64,000 nt of DNA, taken from the NCBI RefSeq assembly GCF_020616515.1, contig NZ_CP085135.1:744001-808000 (forward strand), written 5' to 3'. The position numbers were made by a program, and so were the translations under genes. The stretch comes from Mesorhizobium sp. PAMC28654. Lineage in GTDB: Bacteria > Pseudomonadota > Alphaproteobacteria > Rhizobiales > Rhizobiaceae. The notes beneath the pieces are model-generated. The model saw only the letters and a list, made by a program, of their open reading frames with translations, ran no database searches and had not been told where the DNA came from. How positions within the stretch are numbered: the stretch's first letter is position 1; every line of letters begins with the position of its first letter. This document shows, piece after piece, positions 38,093-47,226 of the stretch.

Positions 38093-39307
38093 ATGCATTT
38101 GATGGCAATTCCTCGCACCCGACCAAGCGCTTATCCGGCGGTTCTGTCTTACGGTTTCCGGCCGTTCTTCCTGCTCGGCTCTCTGTATGCCGGAGCAGCC
38201 ATCCTTTTCTGGCTGCCGTTGTTTTACGGCCAGCTCACAACCTCCAGCGTCTTTCTGCCCGTTGATTGGCATGTCCATGAGATGCTCTTTGGCTATCTCG
38301 CGGCAATCATGACGGGATTCCTGCTGACGGCCATCCCGAACTGGACCGGACGTCTGCCTGTGCAAGGCCTGCCCCTGCTAGCGCTCGTCCTGCTGTGGCT
38401 TGCAGGGCGGCTTGCGGTGTTTTTTTCAGCTGACACCGGCTGGCTCGTCGGAGCCGCAGTCGACTGTGCATTTCTCCTGGCGGTAGCAGCCGCCGCCGCG
38501 ACCGAAATCATCGCGGGCCGAAACTGGCGAAACCTGAAGGTGCTGCTGCCGGTTGCCGTGCTTTTGGCGGCCAACGTGATGTTTCATGCCGAAGCGCATT
38601 ACCAGGGCATCTCGGACATTAGCCGCCGGCTCGGCCTCGGGGCCGCCGTCGTCCTCATAATGATTATAGGGGGACGCGTTGTTCCCAGTTTCACCCGGAA
38701 TTGGTTGGCGCGCGAAAATCAGGGACGTCTGCCATCCCCGTTCAGCCATTTCGACGCAGCAACGATCGCACTGTCCGCGACCGCATTGGCGGCTTGGGCC
38801 TTCTTTCCTGAAAGCAACGTAACGGGCGCAATGCTGATCGCCGGAGCTGTCCTCAATGCCATGCGGCTTGCGCGCTGGGCTGGTGATCGCACGCTCCGCG
38901 ATCCGCTGGTGCTGATCCTGCACGTGGCGTTCGTCTTTGTGCCGATCGGTTTTCTGTTGACCGGACTTGCCGTCGTCCTACCGGAGACCGTTCCTTCCGC
39001 GGCGGGAATTCACGCGTTCAGCGTAGGTGCGGTGGCATGCATGACGCTCGCCGTCATGACCCGAGCCACCCTTGGGCATACAGGCCGCGAGTTGCGGGCG
39101 GGTATTGGCACATGCGCAATCTTTGTCGCGATCGTGCTCGCGGCCATCTTTCGCATCGGCGCCGCGTTCGTGCCTGCGGAAGAAGTGCTTCTCCATATGT
39201 CGGCGACGTTGTGGGTGGTGGCCTTCCTCGGATACGCGGCTCTGTTTGGCGGTATGCTCGTTCAACCCAAATTACGTGCGCGGCAGCCGAACAAAGCGGC
39301 TTCATGA
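38093..39307 (+). CDS. nnrS: NnrS family protein
   Basis: A 404-residue membrane protein with about twelve helices, the NnrS length. Characteristic segments include SYGFRPFFLLGS near the start, DWHVHEMLFGY, FHAEAHYQGI, IIGGRVVPSFTRNWL and AVMTRATLGHTGR. Conserved histidines are typical of this haem- and copper-containing family, which relieves nitrosative stress. It lies 77 bases after pseudoazurin on the same strand. The second ATG (38102) is an alternative start. Intact. Confidence 0.9.
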   Translation: MHLMAIPRTRPSAYPAVLSYGFRPFFLLGSLYAGAAILFWLPLFYGQLTTSSVFLPVDWHVHEMLFGYLAAIMTGFLLTAIPNWTGRLPVQGLPLLALVLLWLAGRLAVFFSADTGWLVGAAVDCAFLLAVAAAAATEIIAGRNWRNLKVLLPVAVLLAANVMFHAEAHYQGISDISRRLGLGAAVVLIMIIGGRVVPSFTRNWLARENQGRLPSPFSHFDAATIALSATALAAWAFFPESNVTGAMLIAGAVLNAMRLARWAGDRTLRDPLVLILHVAFVFVPIGFLLTGLAVVLPETVPSAAGIHAFSVGAVACMTLAVMTRATLGHTGRELRAGIGTCAIFVAIVLAAIFRIGAAFVPAEEVLLHMSATLWVVAFLGYAALFGGMLVQPKLRARQPNKAAS

Positions 39308-39442
39308 CGGGCGGACCGCATCGTATCCAAAGTAACCGGAAATACGGCTGGCATGTTAGGATTGCGAATCCGAAAGTCCTGTGATCTTGGAACAGCGCGA
39401 TGACGAAGGTCGGAATCGGATACTAATCGTGCGGCGATTCTA

Positions 39443-40497
39443 GAGCAAAATCCGAGCGGATAGAATCGATAGGGGTTTCGTTGGGATTGGAAATCTGATT
39501 CAGCATATCTGCTGGATTCGGAGGCCGGCATGGCATGGCGAAATCCTTATCGGAAGATTTGCGGGCTCGGGTGGTCGCAGCGGTTGATGGCGGCCTGTCG
39601 CGACGGGCGGCAGCGGCGCGATTTGGCGTGGCGGCGGCAAGCTCGGTGCGTTGGGTCCGGGAATGGCGCGAGACCGGAGCCACCTGCGCAAAGCCGCAGG
39701 GCGGCGACAGGCGGTCCCACCGCGTTGAAGCGTATCGCGACATCATCCTGGCGGCGATCGAGAGGCGGGTGGACATCACGCTGGTCGAACTCGCCGAGTT
39801 GCTGCGACAGGAGCATGGCGCGTCGTTTGCGACGAGCACGATCTGGCGGTTTCTCGATCGTCACTCCATGACCTTCAAAAAAAACGGCGCACGCCAGCGA
39901 GCAGGAGCGGCCAGACGTGGCGGCGCGACGAAACGCCTGGGTTCGACGCCCAGCCCGATCTTGATCCCGAGCATCTGGTCTTCATCGACGAGACCGGAGC
40001 CTCGACAAAGATGGCTCGACTGCGGGGGCGCACGAAGCGCGGGATGCGGTGCCGATCGCCAATCCCGCATGGCCATTGGAAGACGACGACGTTCACCGGC
40101 GCCCTGCGCCTCACTGGCATGACCGCGCCAATGGTCCTGGACGGCCCGATGACTGGCGAATGGTTTGTCGCCTATGTCGAGCAGGTTCTCGTGCCGACGC
40201 TGCGGCCCGACGATGTCGTGATCCTCGACAACCTGCCGGCGCACAAAAGCGCAGCCGCCCGTGTGGCGATCGAAGCAACCGGCGCAAGGATGATGTTCCT
40301 CCCGCCCTATTCCCCCGACTTCAACCCGATCGAGAACGCCTTTTCCAAGCTGAAATCGATTCTACGCAAAGCCGCCGCACGAACCGTCGCGGAATTGTGG
40401 GATACCATCAGCGCCGCACTGCCTTGCTTCACACCAACCGAGTGCGCCAACTACTTCGCCGCAACAGGATATGAGCCGGAATGATCAGATTCTGCTC
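39443..40497 (+). mobile_element. IS630-family element, copy 2 (1055 bp)
   Basis: Same ends as copy 1 (33229-34282), in opposite orientation, flanked by TA at 39441-39442 and 40498-40499. One base longer than copy 1 because of an extra G near 39940. It is inserted in the last codons of the ferritin-like gene. Confidence 0.9.
39535..40484 (+). pseudogene. IS630-family transposase, copy 2, frameshifted
   Basis: The N-terminal half (39535 onward) matches copy 1, including the A8 run at 39877-39884. The catalytic half is readable from 40011 to 40484 (VVILDNLPAHKS, PDFNPIENAFSKLK). An extra G (CTGGGTT for CTGGTT, about 39940) puts the DDE half in a different frame from copy 1, so the normal +1 slip no longer joins the halves. 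A -1 slip would give an open frame with an altered linker, so loss of function is likely but not certain. Confidence 0.75.
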
Positions 40498-41355
40498 TAG
40501 CGGCCGTTCCTCAAGATATCTCAAAGTGGCCAAGCGTTTGATGGCCGTCGCTGCAAGGATTTGAGCTCGGTCGCGGTCGGCCTGAAATGGAAGGCTCTCC
40601 CCCGCATTGAGGTAAGATTCAGCCAGGAGTTCGCAGAGCGCATCCAAGGATTCCGGCGATTGGTTGCTAATTGAATTGCTCGGTCCAAGCGGACTGCCAG
40701 TGAGTTGTTTTGCAAGGTCTTCTGCCTCTGCCGCCAGACGGCTAAGCACGGCCTTGTCATGTTTCCCTCTAAAAGCCGCAAACGCGTTCAGCCGGATCGC
40801 GATCTGTTCTTCCATGTTTGCTAGGTCGCCAGAGGTGACAAATGTCGCTTCGGCGTCACGACGGGAAGAGAATGCGCGCCGGCGTTCAGTTCGCAGAACA
40901 CGAGCATGTTCCAGTTCCTCGCTAGCCATCTCCTCGGAAGCGGACCGGACCTCCGTTGAAGTCGCATTCGCAGCGACCTAGGACCAAAAGGCAAAAGCGC
41001 GCTCTTCATTTCTCACTGCCATCGCGAACGAATGGTAAGCATCCACAAGTTCCGGCGAGACCACGGCCGCATCCTCGTCGTCGAAAACATCTTTTGGCGT
41101 CCATCGGAGCTGCCTCAGATCCGGATCGTTGCCGCCGGATTTTCGGGACCAGCGAACGACGTTTTCGATATGGCCTGTTTCCTCCCTGACTAAGCGCTCG
41201 AAAACCTCCGCCAGTCTCGCCTGACCGTTATCGCGCATTCGCTTCGCCAGTTCTGCGTACTTTTCCGCAGATTCTGTCTCCATAGCGAATGCGATCGCCA
41301 TAAGTTCGGCCATCGACCTGACAGCCGCCGCTGGCTCTGCCTTCAAACGGGACAT
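40498..41355 (-). pseudogene. Ferritin-like (rubrerythrin-type) gene with in-frame stop and IS630 in its tail
   Basis: From the ATG at 41355 (preceded by GGAGGAG) the frame reads MAIAFAMETESAEKYAELAK, then LVREETGHIENVV, the first iron-binding four-helix half of a ferritin-like protein. A TAG at 40978-40980 interrupts AFAFWS-stop-VAANAT, and the same frame continues with SEEMASEELEHARVLR. The helix motif E..H repeats the metal-ligand pattern. IS630 copy 2 is inserted at 40498; without it the gene would end ESPHD-stop at 39423. An NnrR-type box lies upstream. Function in the family: iron or peroxide handling. Confidence 0.72.
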
Positions 41356-41407
41356 GACTCTCCTCCGATGCCATTTTTTTGACAGTAGGCCAACTGCCTC
41401 GAAGTTG

Positions 41408-41423
41408 TTTGCGCTGCGTCAAA
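41408..41423. promoter_or_regulatory. NnrR-type box upstream of ferritin-like gene
   Basis: TTTGCG-CTGC-GTCAAA matches 14 of 16 bases of the box before pseudoazurin, with the same CTGC spacer. Its centre is about 60 bases upstream of the ferritin-like start codon, a typical position for an activator site. Probably bound by the same Crp/Fnr protein. Confidence 0.6.
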
Positions 41424-42050
41424 GAACTCTCGTCCAACAACCCCCGACATGTGCGCCAAAGGCCGCTGGCGGACTTGAAGCCTTGGAAATGCTGAGAAAC
41501 TGAAGAAGCAAGTCGATGCCGGAGGGCATCTCCATTCGATCCTGGCATTCCTCGCTGTCTGGTCCGCGCCTACCTATGTCGCGGGAAGCCTCCGTAGGGT
41601 ACTGATCGATACGGAATTCGAAGGCGTCCGCCGCTAGCGCCATCTCCGCGGCACCCCGAACGATTGGATATGCCTAGCTCGACTCCGATTCTCGAGCGCT
41701 GTTGGCTATTCGGGCAAACCGATCGGAATCCCTGTGGGCATTGTCCGCGGGATCAAGTTTGTCGAGCACAAGAAACCCGATTGTCTTTGTACGCAAGCCG
41801 CAGGCGAAGGTCCTCGCGGCGCTCAATTCGCTGATTGGTAAAGGACCTCAGCCGTGGTCGGCTGTGCGAGTTTGAGCGTCGTCGCGCGGAAGGCTGCGAC
41901 GGTTCATACGCCGTCGACCGCCTTCGATTTGATGGATTTGGACAACATTGTTGGTGCGGTTCAATGATTCGATGACGTCGAAGCCATCAGACGCCCGCAT
42001 GTGGCACATTAACCCTAGCGGGGACCACGGAAACGGACAGCGATGGCGTT
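41424..42050. other. Gene-poor stretch between ferritin-like gene and hemN
   Basis: About 630 bases. Short frames on both strands show no recognisable family; some may be scraps of a lost gene of the nitric-oxide/microaerobic set. No transposase signature was seen here. Confidence 0.35.
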
Positions 42051-43403
42051 TCAGGCGGTCCTGCCAGAGGCCCGCGGCGATTGTTCCAGATAGGTGTCGA
42101 AAGCGGAAGCGGCGACACGGATGAAAAACGGGTACTCCCTGCGCACCCGAATGAGGCCTTCAGTCACCTCCAGCACTCCGTCATTTGCCATTGCCTGGAG
42201 GCGCCCTCCGGTGTCGAGTATCGGAGTGGGATCGAAGCCGAATTGGGAGCAGATTGCCGGAACGTCGACTTCGAAATCGCACATCAGCCGCTCAATGATC
42301 GCGCCACGGATTCGATCTTCAGCGGTGAGCCGATAACCCTTCGAGGTCGCCAGCCGACTGGAAGTGATGTGCCGCGCGTAGAGACCGAGCGCAACCTCGT
42401 TCTGAACGTAGCCATTGTCGGTTCTGCCGATGGCCGAGGCGCCGAGACCGATCAACGTTTGGCAAGTATCAGTCGTATAACCCTGAAAATTCCGGCGGAG
42501 TGTTCCGGCTTCCTGCGCCCGCATGAGATCGTCGGTCGGCAAAGCGAAGTGATCAAGGCCGATTTGCCTATAGCCGGCGGCCGTAAGCACATCGGCGATC
42601 GCACGTGCCTGATCATTGCGGTCCATGCTGTCCGGCAGAGCCGTCTCATCGATCATGCGCTGGTGCTTTTTGAACGTGGGAACGTGAGCGTAGCCGAATA
42701 CAGCGAACCGGTCCGGTCGCATGGCGATGGCCGCGATCGCTGTGTCGACGCACGAACGCACCGTCTGGTGCGGGAGACCGTAGATGAGGTCAAAATTAAT
42801 TTTCTCTACGCGATTTCTGCGGAGATGGTGCACCGCTTCAGCTGTGATCTCTTCACTTTGGATACGATTGACCGCTTTCTGCACCAAAGGATCGAAGCTC
42901 TGGACGCCGAGGCTGGCTCGCCCGACACCTGCATGCCCCAATGTCTGAGCCATGTCAGACGTCAGCGTGCGCGGATCGATCTCGATTGCGATCGCAGAAG
43001 TTTCGTCGAATTCAAACCGGTGGCGCAGGAGATCCATGAGCGCCACGAACTCTGCCGGGTCCAGGATCGTAGGCGTGCCACCGCCAAAATGCACCTCGCC
43101 GATGCAAAGACGTCGGGACACGTGATCGGCTACCAAGTGAATCTCCTCCCGCAAGACGGCGAGATAATCGAGAATCGGCTCGTCCTTTTTCGTAATCGTG
43201 GTGTGGCAACCGCAGTACCAGCACAGCGATCGGCAGAAGGGGATGTGAAGATAAAGCGATACTGGCTCACCTTTAGGAAGGTTCGCCAGCCAGTCGGCAT
43301 AAGTGCCTGGACCCACGGCGGGCGAGAAACGCGGAGCCGTTGGGTAGCTAGTATAGCGGGGGAGACGGGCATCGCCATATTTTCTCAGGATGGATGATTG
43401 CAA
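42051..43403 (-). CDS. hemN: Oxygen-independent coproporphyrinogen III oxidase
   Basis: A 450-residue radical SAM enzyme that converts coproporphyrinogen III to protoporphyrinogen IX without oxygen. The [4Fe-4S] motif CRSLCWYC gives Cys57, Cys61 and Cys64; GEVHFGGGTPT and YGLPHQT are family motifs, and PRYTSYPTAPRFSP marks the N-terminus. The start is TTG at 43403, preceded by AGGAAAG. Only 56 bases separate the start from the type a IS3 copy 2, so the native promoter may have been displaced. Fits the microaerobic relic. Intact. Confidence 0.93.
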   Translation of the reverse strand: MQSSILRKYGDARLPRYTSYPTAPRFSPAVGPGTYADWLANLPKGEPVSLYLHIPFCRSLCWYCGCHTTITKKDEPILDYLAVLREEIHLVADHVSRRLCIGEVHFGGGTPTILDPAEFVALMDLLRHRFEFDETSAIAIEIDPRTLTSDMAQTLGHAGVGRASLGVQSFDPLVQKAVNRIQSEEITAEAVHHLRRNRVEKINFDLIYGLPHQTVRSCVDTAIAAIAMRPDRFAVFGYAHVPTFKKHQRMIDETALPDSMDRNDQARAIADVLTAAGYRQIGLDHFALPTDDLMRAQEAGTLRRNFQGYTTDTCQTLIGLGASAIGRTDNGYVQNEVALGLYARHITSSRLATSKGYRLTAEDRIRGAIIERLMCDFEVDVPAICSQFGFDPTPILDTGGRLQAMANDGVLEVTEGLIRVRREYPFFIRVAASAFDTYLEQSPRASGRTA

Positions 43404-43544
43404 CGGAACTTTCCTGCCCAGTGTGTAGAAGGTCAGTCATGCTAACCGTTCGCCCGCAGTGTTCCCCGTCAGCACCTGTGTCCCAGATTTGAGGTTGTGA
43501 ATTAAGGAGGGTTTTGATCTCGTCGTCACGACGAAGGAACCAAG

Positions 43545-43919
43545 ATGAGCCCTAAATCCTCAAGTGCCAAGAAGCCTGCCGAGCAGGTGGTAAAGGACAT
43601 TCGCCGGGCGACCCGGCGGCATTTTTCAGCGGAAGACAAGATCCGGATCGTGCTGGACGGGCTGCGCGGCGAAGACAGCATCGCCGAGCTGTGCCGCAAG
43701 GAAGGGATCGCGCAGAGCCTGTATTACACCTGGTCCAAGGAGTTCATGGAGGCCGGCAAGCGCCGATTGGCGGGTGATACCGCTCGTGCTGCCACCAGCG
43801 ACGAGGTCAAGGATTTGCGCCGGGAGGCCGGCGCGCTGAAGGAATGCGTCGCTGATCTGACACTGGAAAACCGTCTGCTCAAAAAAAGCATGATCGCGGA
43901 TGGGGACGAGCAAGAATGA
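43545..43919 (+). CDS. IS3-family transposase OrfA, type a copy 2
   Basis: Same product as copy 1 OrfA (124 residues, helix-turn-helix plus zipper). The A7 slippage run is at 43881-43887; from it the -1 frame is open into orfB. Confidence 0.88.
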   Translation: MSPKSSSAKKPAEQVVKDIRRATRRHFSAEDKIRIVLDGLRGEDSIAELCRKEGIAQSLYYTWSKEFMEAGKRRLAGDTARAATSDEVKDLRREAGALKECVADLTLENRLLKKSMIADGDEQE

Positions 43920-44895
43920 GATATCCCGCATCCGAAAAGCTCGAGATCATCAGGATCGTCGAGCAGTCACACCTGCCAACCCGCAAAACGCTGGACCGAC
44001 TGGGCATCCCGCGCCGGACCTTCTATCGCTGGTATGACCGTTATGTCGAGGGCGGGCCTGAGGCGCTGCAGGATCGGCCCTCGGCGCCGAGCCGGGTGTG
44101 GAACCGCATCCCGCCTGCCATCCATGACCAGATCATCGAACTGGCGCTGGAGCAGTCCGAGCTCTCCCCGCGCGAACTGGCAGTACGGTTCACCGACGAG
44201 ACGCGCTACTTCGTGTCAGAGCCAGCGTTTACCGGCTCCTCAAGGCCTACGATCTGATCACCAGCCCGGCCTATGTGGTGATCAAGGCGGCGAACGAGTT
44301 CCACACCAAGACGACGCGACCCAACGAGATGTGGCAGACGGACTTCACCTACTTCAAGATCATCGGCTGGGGCTGGATGTACCTGTCGACCGTGCTCGAC
44401 GATTACTCCCGCTACATCATCGCCTGGAAACTGTGCAGCACCATGCGGGCCGAGGACGTCACCGACACGCTGGACATGGCACTTACTGCCTCAGGGTGCG
44501 ACCAGGCCCATGTGCACCACAAGCCTCGGCTGCTCAGCGATAATGGCCCCAGCTACATCGCCGGCGAACTGGCGGACTATATCCAGGACCAACGCATGAG
44601 CCATGTCCGGGGCGCTCCAATGCATCCCCAGACCCAAGGCAAGATCGAGCGCTGGCACCAGACCCTCAAAAACCGAATCCTCTTGGAGAACTACTTTCTG
44701 CCCGGCGACCTTGAGGCCCAGATCGCAGCCTTCGTCGAACATTACAACCATCGACGCTACCACGAGAGCCTGGCCAACGTAACGCCAGCCGACGCCTACT
44801 TCGGCAGGGCCGCAGCCATTATCAAACAGCGAGAAAGGATCAAACGCCAAACCATCCAACATCGGCGCTTGCAGCACCGCAAGATCGCCGCTTAA
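43916..44895 (+). pseudogene. IS3-family transposase OrfB, type a copy 2, frameshifted
   Basis: The start matches copy 1 OrfB, but one A is missing near 44219 (TCAGAGCC where copy 1 has TCAGAAGCC). The frame therefore ends at 44257, while the catalytic domain (QTDFTYF, LLSDNGPSY, GKIERWHQ) continues in another frame to 44895. This copy cannot make a complete transposase, though copy 1 could act on its ends. Confidence 0.85.
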
Positions 44896-44969
44896 CATCA
44901 ACCCCAAGATGAGGCCGACACTCCGCTAATCTGCGATCCAATCTGAGCCAAATGATCTGACGACGGACA

Positions 44970-45164
44970 AACAAGTTCAGCTATGGCATCGCCGACCGTG
45001 GCGCCTCGATCCGTGTGCCGCACTCCTTCATCAAGAATGACTACAAGGGTTATCTGGAAGACCGCCGCCCGAACTCGCAAGGCGACCCCTACCAGATCGC
45101 TTCGCAGATCCTGAAGACCATCTCGGAGGTTGCGACCGACGCGTCGGTTTCGGCCGCTGCCTGA
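44970..45164 (+). pseudogene. glnII: C-terminal remnant of class II glutamine synthetase
   Basis: Sixty-four codons survive: YGIADRGASIRVPHSF, then GYLEDRRPNSQGDPYQIASQ and ILKTISEVATDASVS, the C-terminal signature of eukaryote-type GSII as found in rhizobia. The 5' part is replaced by type a IS3 copy 2 at 44969 and is nowhere else in the window. A strong terminator follows at 45213. The neighbouring type I glnA remains intact. Confidence 0.85.
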
Positions 45165-45212
45165 TTGTAGTCGCGGCGCGGGCCATGAGATGGCTCGCTA
45201 CCGAAGAATTCG

Positions 45213-45244
45213 AAAAGCCCCGGCGGGAAAACGCCGGGGCTTTT
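45213..45244 (+). terminator. Rho-independent terminator after glnII
   Basis: AAAAGCCCCGGCG pairs perfectly with CGCCGGGGCTTTT across a 6-base GGAAAA loop, followed by T residues. The symmetric stem could also stop leftward transcription from the P1 peptidase gene. Confidence 0.88.
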
Positions 45245-45280
45245 GCATATGCTCGCGGGGCCTGAATGTGCAGGCCGCTC

Positions 45281-46447
45281 TCAGCCGGCGATAGCTCTAC
45301 GTGCCTTGAGCGCCGCTAGCACCTTCGCATGCGGCAGGGCCGGGCTTCGGTTGCTGTCGCGGCCGGTCATGTCGTTGTTGGCGACGAGCGCATTGAGCAC
45401 CGCCTCCTCGGTCGCCTGCACGACGGCTGCATAGAAGTCGTCCATCCGCCCCCATGGAACGAAATCCATGTGGCCATAGCTTTCCTCGGTGGCCGGCCCT
45501 TGGGGAAAGCGGCCGTTAAGCGCATCGCGGTTGGCGGTCGAGAAGGCGAGAAAGATATCGCCGGAGAAATGCGAGCCGCTGGTGCCGGTTCGCGCCAGGC
45601 CGAGTGGTACGCGTCGGGCCAGGGCCTTGCATTGGCCTGGCAGCAGCGGTGCATCGGTGGCGATGACGCCGATGCAGGAACCGGCGCCCGTCGGCCCACC
45701 TCTGAAATAGGCCTCCATCGGATTGTCACCGGCCAATTCGTCCCCAAGCGGTACGCCGGCGATGTTGAGCTCATGGCGGGAGCCGAAGTTGGCTTGCAGG
45801 AACACGCCGACGGTGTAGCCGCGATGACCGTAGTCGACGATCCGCGAAGCCGTGCCCGAGCCACCCTTGAAGGCATAGCAGTTCATTCCGGTGCCGCCGC
45901 CGACCGAACCTTCTTCGATGGCGCCGCCCGCCGCCGCATCGATCGCCGCCATGGCGTGATCGACGGTGACATGCGAGCCATTGATGTCGTTGAGATAGCC
46001 GTCCCAGGTCTCGGCCACCACCGGCAGCAGCCACTGGTTTGCGATATCGGGCTTGTGGCGCGCCACCCAGTCGATGACGCCACGGTGGCAGGGGCCCACG
46101 GCATGGGTGTTGGTGATGAGTATGGGCAGGCTGAGACTGCCAGCCTCCTCGATCCACGATGCGCCGGTCATCTCGCCATTGCCGTTGAACGAATGATAGC
46201 CGGTGGCACAGGCAACGCCGACGCCGTCGTGGCCGAGCGGCAGGATTGCGGTTACGCCAGTGCGTACCGGTCCGTCACCGAGGTTGAGCTTTCCGTCTCC
46301 CTTGATGATTGTCGAATAGCCGACCAGCACGCCTTCGACGTCGGTGATGGCATTGGCCGACCCTGGCGTGCCCTGCAAGGGGATGCCGAGCGCCCGGGCC
46401 CTCGGTTTGCCGGTGGGTGTCGTGTTGACGGTCGCCCGCAGATTCAT
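45281..46447 (-). CDS. P1 family peptidase (DmpA-type aminopeptidase)
   Basis: A 388-residue member of the DmpA/OAT N-terminal nucleophile family. Segments typical of the family are RARALGIPLQGTPG at the start, NAITDVEGVLVGY, GTGMNCYAFKGG and GSCIGVIATDAPLLP, where the Gly-Ser pair is the expected self-cleavage site and Ser the nucleophile. These enzymes release N-terminal D- or L-residues. It lies between the glnII terminator and a TetR gene. Confidence 0.88.
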   Translation of the reverse strand: MNLRATVNTTPTGKPRARALGIPLQGTPGSANAITDVEGVLVGYSTIIKGDGKLNLGDGPVRTGVTAILPLGHDGVGVACATGYHSFNGNGEMTGASWIEEAGSLSLPILITNTHAVGPCHRGVIDWVARHKPDIANQWLLPVVAETWDGYLNDINGSHVTVDHAMAAIDAAAGGAIEEGSVGGGTGMNCYAFKGGSGTASRIVDYGHRGYTVGVFLQANFGSRHELNIAGVPLGDELAGDNPMEAYFRGGPTGAGSCIGVIATDAPLLPGQCKALARRVPLGLARTGTSGSHFSGDIFLAFSTANRDALNGRFPQGPATEESYGHMDFVPWGRMDDFYAAVVQATEEAVLNALVANNDMTGRDSNRSPALPHAKVLAALKARRAIAG

Positions 46448-46476
46448 ATTCAGTTCACTCCATTGATGTGATGGCT

Positions 46477-47079
46477 TCAGCGCAGACTGCAGCCTGTCGC
46501 CAGCTCGGCGTAGCTGGTCAGGATCGCCAATGCCGAGGGTTGATCGACCGCCGGAACGACGTTGACGAGATGCAGTCCCAACCCGTCCTCGAGCACCACT
46601 AGGCTGCGGGCGATCGTCTCGCTGCTTGCATGCAGTTTGAAAATACCGGTGGCCGCGCCCGCTTCGAGAATGCCGACATAGATCGACACCTGCCGCTCGA
46701 ACAGCGTGATGTGGCGAGCCGCGTAGCTTGCGTCCGAGCGCGAATAGGCGCCGAGTTCGAGCAGGAGCCGGCAGAGCTGGTCGTCCGCGTCGGTCGGCAG
46801 CCCGTTCTCGATCATCGCCTTCAATCGCGACCGGGGATCGGCGATCGCTGCGACCGACGCCGCGCGCATCGTGCAGAACCGCTCGACAGCCTTCCTCTGC
46901 ACATCGTCCAGAAGGTCCTTCAATCCGGGGTAATAGTAGAGCAGGGCGCTCGAGCTCATGCCGGCCTCGTTGGCGACGTCGCGCAGCGTGACGTCGGCGA
47001 GCCCGCGCCTTGCGATTATCGATTCGGCGGCCGCGACCAAGGTCAGGCGGCGGTCGGTCTGTGTTTTGGGTCTACCCAT
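46477..47079 (-). CDS. TetR-family transcriptional regulator
   Basis: From the ATG at 47079 (MGRPKTQTD), 200 residues. The N-terminal helix-turn-helix reads ESIIARRGLADVTLRDVANEAGMSSSALLYYY (in parts: RRGLADVTLRDVA; EAGMSSSALLYYYPG). Divergent from the amino acid permease, with two overlapping palindromes in the gap. It probably represses itself, the permease and perhaps the peptidase downstream. Confidence 0.87.
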   Translation of the reverse strand: MGRPKTQTDRRLTLVAAAESIIARRGLADVTLRDVANEAGMSSSALLYYYPGLKDLLDDVQRKAVERFCTMRAASVAAIADPRSRLKAMIENGLPTDADDQLCRLLLELGAYSRSDASYAARHITLFERQVSIYVGILEAGAATGIFKLHASSETIARSLVVLEDGLGLHLVNVVPAVDQPSALAILTSYAELATGCSLR

Positions 47080-47089
47080 TTCTGTTTCC

Positions 47090-47114
47090 TGAATTGAATT
47101 CAGTTTAAAACTGA
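47090..47114. promoter_or_regulatory. Overlapping palindromes between tetR and permease gene
   Basis: TGAATTGAATTCA (47090-47102, perfect 6+1+6) overlaps TCAGTTTAAAACTGA (47100-47114, perfect 7+1+7), placed just upstream of the tetR start. TetR dimers bind sites of this kind, so this is a likely operator pair for autoregulation and control of the divergent permease. Confidence 0.55.
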
Positions 47115-47226
47115 CGCACGAAAATTTGCAAGCACGCATACACCATATTCGTTGACGATTTCAGATCATACCGATAGGTTCCGCTGCGGAGGATAATTTT
47201 TATCTTATTAAAAAAAGGGGAGGACT

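Larger units (their letters stand above)
43460..44969 (+). mobile_element. IS3-family element, type a, copy 2 (1510 bp)
   Basis: Same ends as copy 1 (26134-27644) but inverted, and one base shorter because of a deletion in orfB. The left flank is the hemN promoter region and the right flank is the glnII remnant. No target duplication was found with the flanks as they stand. Confidence 0.87.

Noticed and set aside
41644..42000. Possible gene scrap with segments like GIPVGIVRGIKFVEHKK
   Set aside because: No family could be named and the frame is short with no start; kept only as part of the gene-poor stretch.
42081..43397. A 438-codon plus-strand frame opposite hemN
   Set aside because: Antisense to hemN with no recognisable domain.
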